From Vombatus ursinus (Eukaryota > Chordata > Mammalia > Diprotodontia > Vombatidae), in NCBI RefSeq assembly GCF_900497805.2, contig NW_020954630.1:9204222-9268221 (forward strand): a stretch of DNA of 64,000 bases, in the 5' to 3' direction. A program made the translations under genes and the position numbers. The stretch's first letter is position 1; each line of letters begins with the position of its first letter. Positions 45,234-55,011 of the stretch are shown here, in pieces. Under the pieces are notes generated by a model, which worked only from the letters and a program-made list of their open reading frames with translations, searched no databases and had not been told where the DNA came from.

Positions 45234-45784
45234 GGGAAAGTGATGCAAAAATTAACAGTCTTCTGAATCTTCTCTAGCCAACACAGTCCTTGCTATTTGT
45301 ATTGAACAAAAGGAACATGAAGAGGGGAGGGTAGATTCCTCACTACCATATTCTTCCTCTCCTGTTTGAGGACAGGGAATTGCAGGGATATTTGCATCAG
45401 CTGAGGGTGGGAGTGGGATATGACGGGACCTAGAAATGAAAATGGATTTCTGATCATGCTACATGACAGTTGAAGTGAAAGATGCAGAGGAGACATTAGA
45501 GGAAAGAATAATCAAGTTAACAGAATAGTTCAGTTCTGAGATGAATCAGAGAGAGAAGTTCTAACAATAGCTCACAGAGCAGACCTAAGATGAGCCTAGA
45601 CCTCCATTACCTTCTGGTACAGGGTGGCAGAAGGAAAAACTTTTTACCCCATTAGCTGAGCGGGCTAAGGAAGGTTAAAATTTCCTAGGTTCATAGGTAT
45701 CAGCTGAGATATCTGATAGAGGACAGAATAGCAGGTAAATCTGAAGATAGCAGCTGAACTGAGGAGTAGAAGTAAAATAAGAGG
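45234..45784. other. unassigned
   Basis: No family recognised. It could belong to whatever element contributed the 53-bp repeat. Confidence 0.35.
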
Positions 45785-45957
45785 ATAGAGTCAGATGGGA
45801 TCTCAGATTGAATCTATCCCAACCTTCCATTGAATTGGTGAGGGAACTGAGTTCCAGAGAGGTTGACTCATTCAAAGTCACACAGGAAGTAAACAGCAAA
45901 GCAAAGCTTTAAACTCGAGTTTTTGATTCTAAATATAGTGACCTTTCCATTCTCTAT
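45785..45957 (-). mobile_element. CR1/L3-tailed SINE
   Basis: GGGATCTCAGATTGAATCTA, GAGGGAACTGAGTTCCAGAG, CAAAGTCACACAGGAAGTAA and TTTGATTCTAAATATAGTGAC. Confidence 0.65.
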
Positions 45958-46149
45958 TTGAGACACAGTAGGATCCTGAAAGAGCAGGCTGACTGAGGAA
46001 ATATATGACCCTTCTCTGAGGAAAAAGGTGACCTCTAGAAGATGGAAGACTTTCTTGCAATCGGTTCTGAGTGGAGCACCTCTGCCAATGACTGACTGTA
46101 GCTAAGCCATAGCTTGAAAGAGGAGGCTGCAAATATTCCTCTCAGAAGA

Positions 46150-46285
46150 GGAGAGGATGAAAAGCAAAATCCTTGAGGGTAAGCATTATTTCACTTTTTT
46201 TTTGTTTTTATCTCCCTAGGACCTACCACAGTGTGTGGCCTGGAATATAGTACGTACTTGCTCAAAGACCTGGTTGATGGAATTT
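46150..46285 (+). mobile_element. L2 3' end fragment
   Basis: AAAATCCTTGAGGGTAAGCAT, TCTCCCTAGGACCTACCACAG and GGCCTGGAATATAGTACG, a diverged L2 end. Confidence 0.55.
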
Positions 46286-46501
46286 TAATAGAATTTCCTG
46301 ATGGGAATAGGCTTACTAGTCATAGCAACCCTAATGGATGATAGACAGATTATCAGGTATCCCTAGGTATGACCAGATATATGAAGACCAGCTAGAGCAG
46401 AAACATAATGCCAGGTAGAGAGAAACAGAGGCATATGGCAGGGGGCAGAGGATCCACTGCCTTAGAATGGATGAGTGGTGGGAGCAGGTGCAAAAGAAAG
46501 C

Positions 46502-47025
46502 AGCACTCTTCAGTTGTCTGTGAGGTACTTGGTTATTCTTCGGAAGCTAAGGCCGCATTGGGGTGACCCCTCACTTCATCCGGCGACTAGCACCGCTACA
46601 AACAAGTGTCTTCTTGTCCTTCTGCTGAAATGGCTGTCTCCGAGCTCGCATGCATCTACTTTGCCCTCATCCTTCATGAAGATGATGTTACAGTCACGGA
46701 GGATAAAATCAATGCCCTCATTAAAGCAGCAGGTGTAAATGTTGAACCTTTCTGGCCACTATTATGTGCAAAGGCCCTGTCCAATGACAACATTGCGAGT
46801 CTCATCTGCAATGTAGGAATTGGTGGACCTGCCCCAGCAGCTGGTGGTGCTGCCCCTGCTGGAGGGGCAGCTCCTGCTAGCACAGCTGCCCCAGCTGAGG
46901 AGAAGAAGAAAGAGGAAGCAAAAAAAAGAAGAATCTGAGGAGTCCGATGATGACATGGGCTTTGGTCTGTTTGACTAAATATTTTTTGTAACATTAAATA
47001 AAAAGCTTAACTCAACTAAAAAAAA
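46502..47025 (+). pseudogene. RPLP1: processed RPLP1 pseudogene
   Basis: This is a retrocopy of ribosomal protein lateral stalk subunit P1, an acidic protein that binds translation GTPases on the large subunit. The ATG at 46630 opens [20 protein letters not shown], then [20 protein letters not shown] and an Ala/Pro/Gly hinge. The usual last residues [15 protein letters not shown] are encoded up to a TAA at 46976-46978. One extra base in the eight-A run at 46920-46927 shifts the frame before that acidic tail, so the translated product ends in KKRRI. Introns are absent; a 5' leader with GAAGCTAAGGCCGCATTGGGG, an AATAAA at 46997-47002 and an A tail are present. AAAAGAAAGC at 46492-46501 and 47026-47035 is the target-site duplication. 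This is L1-type retrotransposition of a host mRNA; the frame is otherwise unbroken, so it is fairly young. Confidence 0.96.
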
Positions 47026-47083
47026 AAAAGAAAGCCACAGGTGACATCAATAGAAGACATCAGCAGCTTGAGAGCAAGAGAGA

Positions 47084-47136
47084 TGTGAATTTCTCGTACC
47101 ATGCCCTGGCTATATGATTCAATCTCACCAGTATGA
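47084..47136. repeat. 53-bp direct repeat, copy B
   Basis: Second copy of the repeat at 45181-45233, lying 59 bp after the RPLP1 retrocopy tail. Confidence 0.95.
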
Positions 47137-47302
47137 CATAATTATACAGTTCTTTTCTAGAAACCACACAAAAAAGAAAAAGACAAAATACATTAGAAAA
47201 AAAAACACCCTATGGGTGAGGTAGTCATGGTTTCTTTCAGAACAAGGTCGAAATCCGTTTTGTGTCTATAGGCAAGCCAAAACCCAAGAGTTCAAGTGAT
47301 GT

Positions 47303-47398
47303 AATTTGGGTGCTTGTATTCAAACCTCTCCTTTATCTGTGAATAAGCCCAAAGAAATGCAGGAATTTAAGGACACAATTTGGGTGCTTATATTCAAA
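47303..47398. repeat. 22-bp direct repeat, 74-bp spacing
   Basis: AATTTGGGTGCTTGTATTCA (47303-47322) recurs as AATTTGGGTGCTTATATTCA (47377-47396) with one change, and both continue AA. Sequence beyond the repeat is only weakly similar. Confidence 0.85.
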
Positions 47399-47470
47399 TT
47401 TCCTGACCCAGTCTAGTGAAGAAAAAGGGAAGGGGTCAACTACACAGGGAATAAGAATGGTGAAATATTG

Positions 47471-47617
47471 GGCAGCTAGGTGATGCAGTGGATAGAGCAC
47501 TGGCCCTGGATTCAGGTGGACCTGAGTTCAAATCTGGCCTCAGACACATAACACCTACTAACTGTGTAACCCTGGGCAAGTCACTTAACCCCATTGCCTA
47601 ACCAAAAAAAAAAAAAA
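47471..47617 (+). mobile_element. young poly-A SINE, WSINE1-like
   Basis: Full order: GGCAGCTAGGTGATGCAGTGG, GGCCCTGGATTCAGGTGGAC, CTGAGTTCAAATCTGGCCTC, GTGTAACCCTGGGCAAGTCAC, CCCCATTGCCTAACC and about 15 A residues. AAGAATGGTGAAATATTG (18 bp) is perfectly duplicated at 47453-47470 and 47618-47635. The tRNA-like head supplies an internal pol III promoter, and the tail implies L1 as partner. Confidence 0.97.
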
Positions 47618-47635
47618 AAGAATGGTGAAATATTG

Positions 47636-48289
47636 TAGCTTCCAGCTGGATCCGACTCTGGGGTATCTTCCTTCTAGCCTTCTGATCATCACTGTAAAAT
47701 ACAAAGTACAGGAGGCACAGGGTCATTCCTGTTCTCCTCAACACAAACCAGTGCAAGGGTGGCACTAAGTCCTTTCTGTCAACAAAGGTGAGAGCTTTCT
47801 GTAATGGTTTTCAATCATCTAATCACATGGTGAAGACATAGACTTTTGATTGACTGCTGAGACATAACCAGGTGTCTTTCAAAGCACTGAATGGCTAAAA
47901 CCAATCCCTTGCTCTTTCTACAAGCCTCAAGGAGGCCAGGACTTCTATAAGCCCTCAGTGAGGAGAGAGACCTCAGACCTTTATCTCTCTGATATTGCTG
48001 CTGCCATGTGGTTTATGAGTGCATGTCCCTGCTGTGACTTCTGCAACTGTTGATTGTGTCCTAAAGGTACCTCTGGGACTCTGAAGGGGGAGATGTAGCC
48101 TTGCTAATTCTGGGAGCCTGACCTACTATGTGGGTTTGGGAGAATAAGTTCAAAGTCTTGATATGCTTAAATTGACCATGGACAAACCATGCTTAAAGGC
48201 CAGAATGAGTTGAGGCTGGCAAGGCATTCTAAAGATAATAAAAAGGTATTTCATTTGTTTGGGAGTTTTAGATTTTAGTAGGGAAATAA
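47636..48289. other. unassigned
   Basis: No repeat or exon recognised. Confidence 0.4.
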
Positions 48290-48716
48290 AATCAATAAAG
48301 GGATATTGTCCCTACTAGGGTGGATTGGACTATAAAAATGGTTAACGGAGAACAGACAGAAGTACTCAATGTTTATTTATCTTCTCTCTTCTCTGCCAAG
48401 GAGAATAATCTTGGGACTGGAAAAGACCAAACATAAATGGATAATAAGGAGCTAACAGGGAGATGGTAAGAGGACTTCAAGTCACCAGGACTAGATGGAC
48501 TTTCTCCTAGGGGAATGAATGAACTGGTAGCTGAGATTGCTGAATCACTGTCAGTGATCTTCAAAAGACCATGAAGAATGGAAGGTGTACCACTGTACCA
48601 AAGGAGAAGGGCAGGTGGCCTGATTTTCAGTAAAGAAAAGAGAAGGAGAGTCACCAAATTATAGGGCTAGGAGTCCCTTTGATTCCTGGCAAAATTCTAG
48701 ACTGTATTACCAAGAA

Positions 48717-48889
48717 TAGTAGTGTCAAACTCAAATAGAAATGGATCCCTGTGGGCCGCATGTTGACACAGAAAACCACAAATTAATAATTTCTATGTCA
48801 TATTAAATTTTAATTTATTTTGTTAAACATTTTCCAATTATATTTTAATCTGGTTCAGGCTACACTCTGGAGTGAGTTTGACACCTTTG
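48717..48889. mobile_element. hAT MITE (GTGTCAAACTC family)
   Basis: Ends TAGTAGTGTCAAACTC and GAGTTTGACACCTTTG are inverted repeats. The interior has GAAAACCACAAATTAATAAT, AACATTTTCCAATTATATTTT and AATCTGGTTCAGGC. Four further members lie at 50.96, 59.94, 61.46 and 63.98 kb. Confidence 0.88.
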
Positions 48890-49123
48890 ATCAAAAGGGT
48901 AGTTAGTAGTGACTGTCTAGAAGGGGAATTGATTGTTACAAAGACAACTTCAGCAGCAACAGGTCATTACAGACTAACCTCATTTCCTTCTTTTGACAGA
49001 GTCACTAGACTAGTGGATGAGGGGAATGCCATGGTTATAATTTCTCTAAATTTGAGAAAAGCATGTGGCAGTCTCCTGTGCTGTCCTTGTGGGAGAGGTG
49101 GAGAAATGTAGGTTAGACTATAA

Positions 49124-49331
49124 CAGGGGTGGGGAACCTGCAGCCTCAAGGCCACATGTGGCCCTCTAGGTCTTCAAGTGCAGCCCTTTGACTGAATCCA
49201 AACTTGTGCGAAGCTTTTTTTGTGAAAGATTTTAGGGTTAGGGTTAGGGTTAGTTTGGATTCAGTCAAAGGGTCACACTTGAGGACCTTTAGGGCCACAT
49301 GTAGACTTGAGGCTACAGGTTCCCCACCTTG
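49124..49331. mobile_element. palindromic hAT MITE with TTAGGG loop
   Basis: The left arm starts CAGGGGTGGGGAACCTGCAG and the right arm ends in its near complement (GCTACAGGTTCCCCACCTTG). The arms pair over about 80 bp. GACTATAA (49116-49123) and GACTATAG (49332-49339) are an 8-bp target-site duplication matching at 7 of 8. The loop holds three TTAGGG units plus TTAG (49232-49253). Confidence 0.94.
49232..49253 (+). repeat. interstitial (TTAGGG)n tract
   Basis: 3.7 exact units of the vertebrate telomere repeat inside the loop of the palindromic hAT element. Confidence 0.97.
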
Positions 49332-49971
49332 GACTATAGTATAGTGATATGGATTTGAATTGGTTGAATGGCTAGGCCCAAAGAGATGTAATTGTTGACT
49401 TGAAATCATTTTGGAAGGAGAGTTCTTGTGGAGCACCCTAGTTATATGTCCTTGACCCTAAGGTATAGATGTCATGCTTATCAAATTTGCAAATATCACA
49501 AAGCTGGGAGTGATACATTGAATTCAAAACACTTGTGATAGACTAGATAACTGGGCTAAATCTAATAATGCAATATTTGATAGGGATAAATATGAAATTT
49601 TACCTTTTGGTTCAGAAATTCACTTTCTGTGTACAAAAAAACCTCCTTTAGAGGTGTGACTTGTGCATATTCAATGCTAAACGATTACTTATCAAATTGA
49701 ATTTAGTGGAGGTGTAGCTATATTGGTTTTGGTGGCAAAAGATCTGGGGTTTTTAGTGGGTTACAAATTCAATAAGAATCAATGAATCAAATACAATATG
49801 ACAGCCCCAAAAGCTAACCTGATATTAGGATTGTGACGCATTAAGGGAAGCCTCGTGTCCAGAAAGGGGGAAGATGGTCCGATCACATTTGGAGCGTTGT
49901 ATTCCGTTCCAGGTGCCACGTTTTAGGAAGGTTGTGGATGAGCTCTAGAGGAGGGTGACCGGGATGGTCAG

Positions 49972-50174
49972 AGGGTCATAGATTTAGAGGTGGAAGGGAC
50001 TTTAGAGGCCGTCTAGTCCAGTACCTTCATTTTATAGGTGAGAAAACTGAAACCCACGTGGGTTAGGTGACTTGCTCAAGGTTCCACTAATGGTAAGCCT
50101 CACAGGCAAGATTTGAATTCAGGTCCTCTAACTGCACAGCTAATCCTCTTTCCACTGTACCACACGGTTTCCCT
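49972..50174 (-). mobile_element. CR1/L3-tailed SINE inside L3
   Basis: GGGTCATAGATTTAGAGGTGG, AGGCCGTCTAGTCCAGTACC, GGTGAGAAAACTGAAACCCAC and TCCTCTTTCCACTGTACCAC. The L3 sequence is in order on both sides. Confidence 0.85.
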
Positions 50175-50739
50175 GATACATAAGACCATTTTTTATGGGG
50201 ATTAGTTGAAGGAATTAGGTATGTTTAGCTTGGAGAACTGAAGATTTAGGGAGGGAAATGAAAATTGTCTTCAAGTATTTGAAGGACTGTCACCTGTAAT
50301 AAGGATTAGATTTGTTCTGCTTGGCCCCAGATGGCAGAAGATGGAATAAGAGTCATAACTAGCAATTTCAGCCCTAGGGATAAGCAGCAGGAAACATGTT
50401 GTCAAGTCAACTTTGTAATTCATGATGTGGAAGTAATACATGAAGTACTCAAGACAAATTCAGTTGAAAATGAGGGGGAATTGGTTATATGAGTGGCTTC
50501 CGTTGAAGACGAGCATGCATTAAGTTTTTGCATACTCTAAACTTAGGTGTCCTGGTTACCCTGCCCTAGTTATAACTCTGTTGCGAAGAGGCAGATTTCA
50601 GCTCTTTGTAAGGAAGTCTGGAACATCCTCAACAAGGAGCTATCTTCATTTTCCAAAAGTCAAGTGAACTAACTTAGGAGACACATTAGTCCCAATTATT
50701 GGGAAAAGTGAATCCCTAGAAATGGTCACATGTATTTGA

Positions 50740-50937
50740 ATTTGTACTGAATCCCGGGTCATCCACAGTGGTCTTGCCTTTTATCTTGCCACTAGACTTT
50801 CATAATTCTGAATGAGACAGTCAGGCTGATGATTTTGTGCAGTGCTGCCTCACTTAGATCCAATGCACACACAAGTCAAGACATCACCCCATGGTGTCAT
50901 TGGTCCTCTTCAAAAACAGAAGGAAAAACAACAACAA
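50740..50937 (+). mobile_element. marsupial interspersed repeat ending in (CAA)n
   Basis: TCTTGCCACTAGACTTTCATA, GAATGAGACAGTCAGGCTG, TGCAGTGCTGCCTCACTTAG, TCAAGACATCACCCCATGG and TTGGTCCTCTTCAAAAACAG with CAACAACAA. I recognise the block as a recurrent marsupial repeat, but not its name. Confidence 0.6.
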
Positions 50938-50963
50938 TTTAAAGTTATGATTGTGTAAATTTA

Positions 50964-51131
50964 CAATGGTGTCAAACTCAAATAGAAATGGATTTCTAAC
51001 TGGCAGCATACTGGCTTAGAAAACCACAAATTAACATTATTTATCTTGTATTTTTGTTTATTTTATTAAGCATTTGCCAATTACATTTTAAGCTGGTTCA
51101 GGGCCAAGAGGGTTTGCTTGTGACACCTCTG
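50964..51131. mobile_element. hAT MITE (GTGTCAAACTC family)
   Basis: CAATGGTGTCAAACTC at the left and GTGACACCTCTG at the right; interior AGAAAACCACAAATTAACAT and GCATTTGCCAATTACATTTT. Target duplication not visible. Confidence 0.85.
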
Positions 51132-51390
51132 ATGTTAAATATGGCAGTTGGTTCCAGACCAATGGAGATATGTAGTGCAAAATTGTATAATGTAACCACT
51201 TTAGGGATTCATTATTTGCACTAATGGGGACCCAGCTGCAGTCAGTTCCTGCTTGTTGGAGGTTCTCAGATGAAGACTGAACTACTTGTTAAGGATGTTG
51301 TAGAGGGGCTTCTTGCCCAGTAAAGAGATGGATGGCATCTGAGGGCCTTTCCAAAGTGAGATTTGACAATTCTTTGATTCTATGATTAGT

Positions 51391-51537
51391 TGATCTGCAA
51401 GCTCCAAGTGTAAATATGTTACTTTATTCTCTCATTTATTAAATAAAGAAAATACTTACACTACCTACCTAAGAGACTTTGAGGTATAAGGGTTTTGTGA
51501 ATCTTAAAAGTGCTATATGAATATGGATTATTATTAG
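51391..51537 (+). mobile_element. MIR 3' half
   Basis: TTATTCTCTCATTTATTAAAT, ACACTACCTACCTAAGAGAC and AAAAGTGCTATATGAATATGG followed by ATTATTATT. Confidence 0.65.
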
Positions 51538-52207
51538 ATCAACTCTTTAGTGAGTTTTTTTCCCATTATGGTCACCTGATGGGACTGTCCTACAAGGGGA
51601 TGGAAAGCAGGGGTCAGGAGAGATGTCTCTTTCTACTGTGACTGATCACATATTACATTCCAAAGCTTTATGGCTTTAACTCCATAGTTTAATTTTTTGA
51701 CCACTTTTTTTTTCATCCTACCACTGGGTGGGTAGCTGAGAGTTTTGATTAATCCTTCTCTATCTATATATACAGTGATATGATTGACATGTTCTAAAGA
51801 TGTAAATAATATCTTCAGTTCAAGGAAATTTTAGTTCAGTCTGTATCTTTGAGGATAGCTCAGAGAAGGCCAAATCCAGGGGAAAGTTTTTGGAAATCTA
51901 TAGAATCTTCAAGAGAATCACTCTATGGAAAAGTGTCGGCAAATAGAAGTGGGTATCTACTTGGTTCCCCATAAAGGAGTGTCTGACAAAAGTATTGTGA
52001 CCTGCACACCCACAAAAGCAAAGAAAGCAGGGCTGAAAAAGGCATTCTAGGTCATTCTCCTTGGTACTTATGTGTGGTCTTCCTTTTCTTTTATGCCTTC
52101 GGTTAGTGAGGGTCTAACCTGGAACTTCGATCAACATTTTGCTGAATGGACAACTCCACCCCCTTCAAATGCTTAGGTGCTATGTGTGTATTTTTCTGGA
52201 CTTGGCT
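51538..52207. other. no recognisable feature
   Basis: Nothing identifiable. Confidence 0.4.
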
Positions 52208-52470
52208 TCATTTCCTATGGCAGCTAAGTAGTATAGTGGATAGAGCCCTGAGTCTGGAGTTATGAAGATCTGAGTTAAAATCTGCTCTAAGATACTTACT
52301 GTGTGACCCTGGGCAAGTCACTTAAGCTCTGTCTGTCCTAGTTTCCTCAGTTGTAAAATGGGAATATAACAACACTTCAGGATCAAATGAAATCATATGT
52401 CTAAAGTGCTTAGCCCAGTGGCACATTGTAGGCACTATATAAAAGCTTATTCCCCTCCCTTCCCTATTGG
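52208..52470 (+). mobile_element. MIR/THER1 CORE-SINE, full
   Basis: TGGCAGCTAAGTAGTATAGTGG, CTGTGTGACCCTGGGCAAGTC, CTCAGTTGTAAAATGGGAAT, CAGGATCAAATGAAATCATA and TTGTAGGCACTATATAAAAGC. Confidence 0.85.
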
Positions 52471-52744
52471 GAGGTTAGGTATGGTCTGGATTTAAGAACC
52501 AAAGGAGATTGGATTGGGGCTTTGTGTTCTAAAAATTCTGAACTATGTTTCCTGCTGTACACTCAAACATAGATTGGCCGAACCAAATAGCATGCAAACA
52601 AATTGAGGTCTAGCCAGCCTTACATTTACCTGCTGAAAACAAGGTAAGAGATTTGGAACACAGAACAGAGTCCTTTGCTCTGAACTAAAAACTCTTAGCT
52701 ATCTTGTCTGAACAGACAAATTAAACTCTCTCTAATGATTCATT

Positions 52745-52862
52745 AGAATGTGAGCTTCTTGAAGGCAGGGACGCTGTTTTCCCTTTTTTTTTTGTAACCT
52801 TAGTGCTTCCCACAGTGTCTAGCACATATTAAGTGCTTAATAAATGCTAATTTGACTGATGA
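52745..52862 (+). mobile_element. L2 3' end
   Basis: TAGAATGTGAGCTTCTTGAAGG, AGTGTCTAGCACATATTAAG and TGCTTAATAAATGCTAATTT. Confidence 0.75.
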
Positions 52863-53914
52863 AATAGAAGTTTTAGCTCCATGAAACAAAAAGGACTAGA
52901 AATACTAAACATCTTAATGCACAGTAAGAACAAGAAATCTCAAGATCTTCATCAGCTCCTGCCTCTTTCTCTGGTTCACATACTGTTTGCTCTCTGTAAT
53001 GAAATGAAAGAAGACCTGATTTAGGGACAAACCAGTTAATCACTCTGCCCTTTACCTCAGCATGCTTAAGGTCAGAGGATGCTATGCTACCTTAACCCTG
53101 AAACCAGTGACAACACAGTACAAATGCTCTGAGAGACTGACCCAGGTTCATTCCTCTATGAAAGGCATAGAAAACATTTAAAAAGAAGGGCAAGTTTCAG
53201 CCAGAGCATAACTAGACTTCATATTTAATTAACACTTCATCTAGTTAGCATCAAGCAAAATCAAGTTCTGATGCCTGGTTTTCCCAGAAGAATGAATCTG
53301 TCTGTCTCTGTCTTGTCTCTGTCTCTGTCTCTCTTTCTCTCCCTCCCCCCACCCACCCAAGAGCAGAGAATTCCACTCTCAAGATTCCTGGGACAGTTGA
53401 CTGAGTTACTTTCCCCTTCTTCCCAGCATGGGCAGAAGATTGTGATGTACTTAAACCTTGCAACCAAGGTCAATTATTTCACCAACCCATGAGAAAACAG
53501 ACATCATTCTGAATGGATGAAACTAGCATCCATTTCTACTTGTCTGGAAAAAATTTCTATTCAAGGAGGCCAAGGGGCTAGTGGCTATTTACAAGATTGA
53601 GCTGTTTCCGCTGAAGCCGTAAAGCCAGCCCCAATGAAGGTGGAGTTTGCTAATGAGGTGGGAGTATCCTGAGAATTTTGTTGTGACAATAATAAAGTCA
53701 AAATATTTACTTTGAGAAATTACAGTCAGCTTGCCTAATTACATAGTATTTTCCAATGAGGGTTAATAACCTAACTAGTGGGTAATAGTAATTTGGTTAT
53801 GGTGGATTCTGGATTATTGTTTGTACATTGATGATTCTAGGTACAGGGCATCTATTGAAAATGCAGGACATTCTCAAAGACATGTTGGGGACACAAAATG
53901 GCACAATGGAAAGA
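52863..53914. other. unassigned; pyrimidine tract
   Basis: About 1 kb without recognised elements. A (CTGT)n/(CT)n tract lies at 53294-53345. Confidence 0.4.
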
Positions 53915-54075
53915 GGACAGGATTCTGAGTTTTGGATCCTTGATTCAGATCTTGGCTCTGCCCTCTGAACCCAGACAGTGGACAATGAGTTGGTTATCCT
54001 CTCTGGTATTCAGAGGGGAGGGCACTAGATGGCCATGAGGATCCTTTGTAGGTCTAAATCTGATCCCGTGATCAT
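53915..54075 (+). mobile_element. SINE with CR1/L3-type tail
   Basis: GCACAATGGAAAGAGGACAG, GATCTTGGCTCTGCCCTCTG and GTAGGTCTAAATCTGATCCC. Confidence 0.65.
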
Positions 54076-54295
54076 ACTCCATAGGATAAAAGACTAGTTA
54101 CTCTGTCTTAGGCAAGGTCTATTTGAATGGGTAGGATTCACATTTCTGCATTCAGAAAATGAGTTGATCTGATTCAGTATGCTGCATGCAATGTAAACAA
54201 CTTTTTCTCTCCCTTGTGTTCATTGACTCAGAGTATCTTGGGAATTTAAATCTGCTTACCTAGGACATTCTGAAGATTTTGAAAATGGTTTGAAA

Positions 54296-54543
54296 TGGTT
54301 ATTGTTCAGTTGTGTGATTCTTTGTGATCCCATTTGGGGTTTTCTTGGCAAAGATACTAGTGTGGTTTGCCATTTCCTTCTCCGGCTCATTTTACAAATG
54401 AGGAAACTGAGATAGAGTTAAGTGACTTGCTTAAGGTTCCACAGCTAGTAAGTGTCTGAGGTCAGATTTGAACTCAGGAAGATGAGTTTTCCTGACTCCA
54501 GACCCATAGCTCTATGCACTATGGTGCCACCTAGCTATCCTGT
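54296..54543 (-). mobile_element. RTE-tailed SINE
   Basis: TTATTGTTCAGTTGTGTGAT, TTGGGGTTTTCTTGGCAAAG, CATTTTACAAATGAGGAAAC and GTGCCACCTAGCTATCC in inverted order. Confidence 0.92.
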
Positions 54544-54750
54544 TGGGGTTTCTCTACTGGGAGCTGCAGCTAATCCTCTAGAACACTGATTCTCAACCTG
54601 TGGGCATGGGGGAGTCTTCCCCCTGGCTGCTTCTCAGTTCTTATGTTCCCCTTTCCTTTCTCTTAGTCTGTTCTCTCCTAGGTTGTGTGTTTCTCTTTTA
54701 AAAATACCTGGGCAGGACTCAAGACCCCTTTCTAACTCAAAGATCTCTCC

Positions 54751-54864
54751 CAGGGGTGGGGAACAAATTGGATTTGTTCTGTGAAGTTTGGATTCTGTCA
54801 AAGGGCCACAGTTGAGGACTGAGAGGGCCACATATGGCCTCAAGGCTGCAGGTTCACCAGCCCA
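54751..54864. mobile_element. hAT MITE, internally deleted relative
   Basis: It shares the CAGGGGTGGGGAAC end and the right arm (TTTGGATTCTGTCAAAGGGC, GGCCACATATGGCCTCAAGG, GCTGCAGGTTCACC) with 49124-49331. Most of the left arm is missing. Its loop side reads GGATTTGTTCTGTGAAG with no telomere repeat. Confidence 0.85.
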
Positions 54865-54963
54865 GCACTAGACCAAATTAGTCAGAGAGCTGAAAGGGAA
54901 CCTTTGTCCCTCTGAACCACAAATCCCAGAATGCCAAGCAGTTCTCAAATTTCCTGCACCGAA

Positions 54964-55000
54964 AGTATGTATGTATGTATATATGAATGTATGTATTTGT
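54964..55000. repeat. (GTAT)n microsatellite
   Basis: GTATGTATGTATGTATATAT-type tract. Confidence 0.9.
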
Positions 55001-55011
55001 GGGTGATGATT

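Larger units (their letters stand above)
48290..51390 (+). mobile_element. L3/CR1 LINE remnant, copy 2, heavily interrupted
   Basis: Sense CR1-clade order: AGGAGAATAATCTTGGGACTG, CACCAGGACTAGATGGACTTT, ACTGTCAGTGATCTTCAAAAG and GACTAACCTCATTTCCTTCT. Then TGTATTCCGTTCCAGGTGCC, GAGGGTGACCGGGATGGTC, TCTTCAAGTATTTGAAGGAC and the end AGGATGTTGTAGAGGGGCTTC with GATTCTATGATT. Inserts: hAT MITEs at 48717-48889, 49124-49331 and 50964-51131; a SINE at 49972-50174; a (CAA)n-ending repeat near 50740-50937. The reading frame is decayed. Confidence 0.82.

Noticed and set aside
46674-46994. Open frames on the minus strand over the RPLP1 copy
   Set aside because: They are antisense shadows of the alanine-rich hinge of the retrocopy.
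45181-47136. Reading the 53-bp repeat pair as the two ends of a long-terminal-repeat element
   Set aside because: The match stops after 53 bp on both sides, and no primer-binding site, polypurine tract or characteristic internal sequence was seen between them.
49232-49253. Ancient chromosome-fusion site
   Set aside because: Under four TTAGGG units in one orientation inside a MITE loop is far too little, and there is no head-to-head array.
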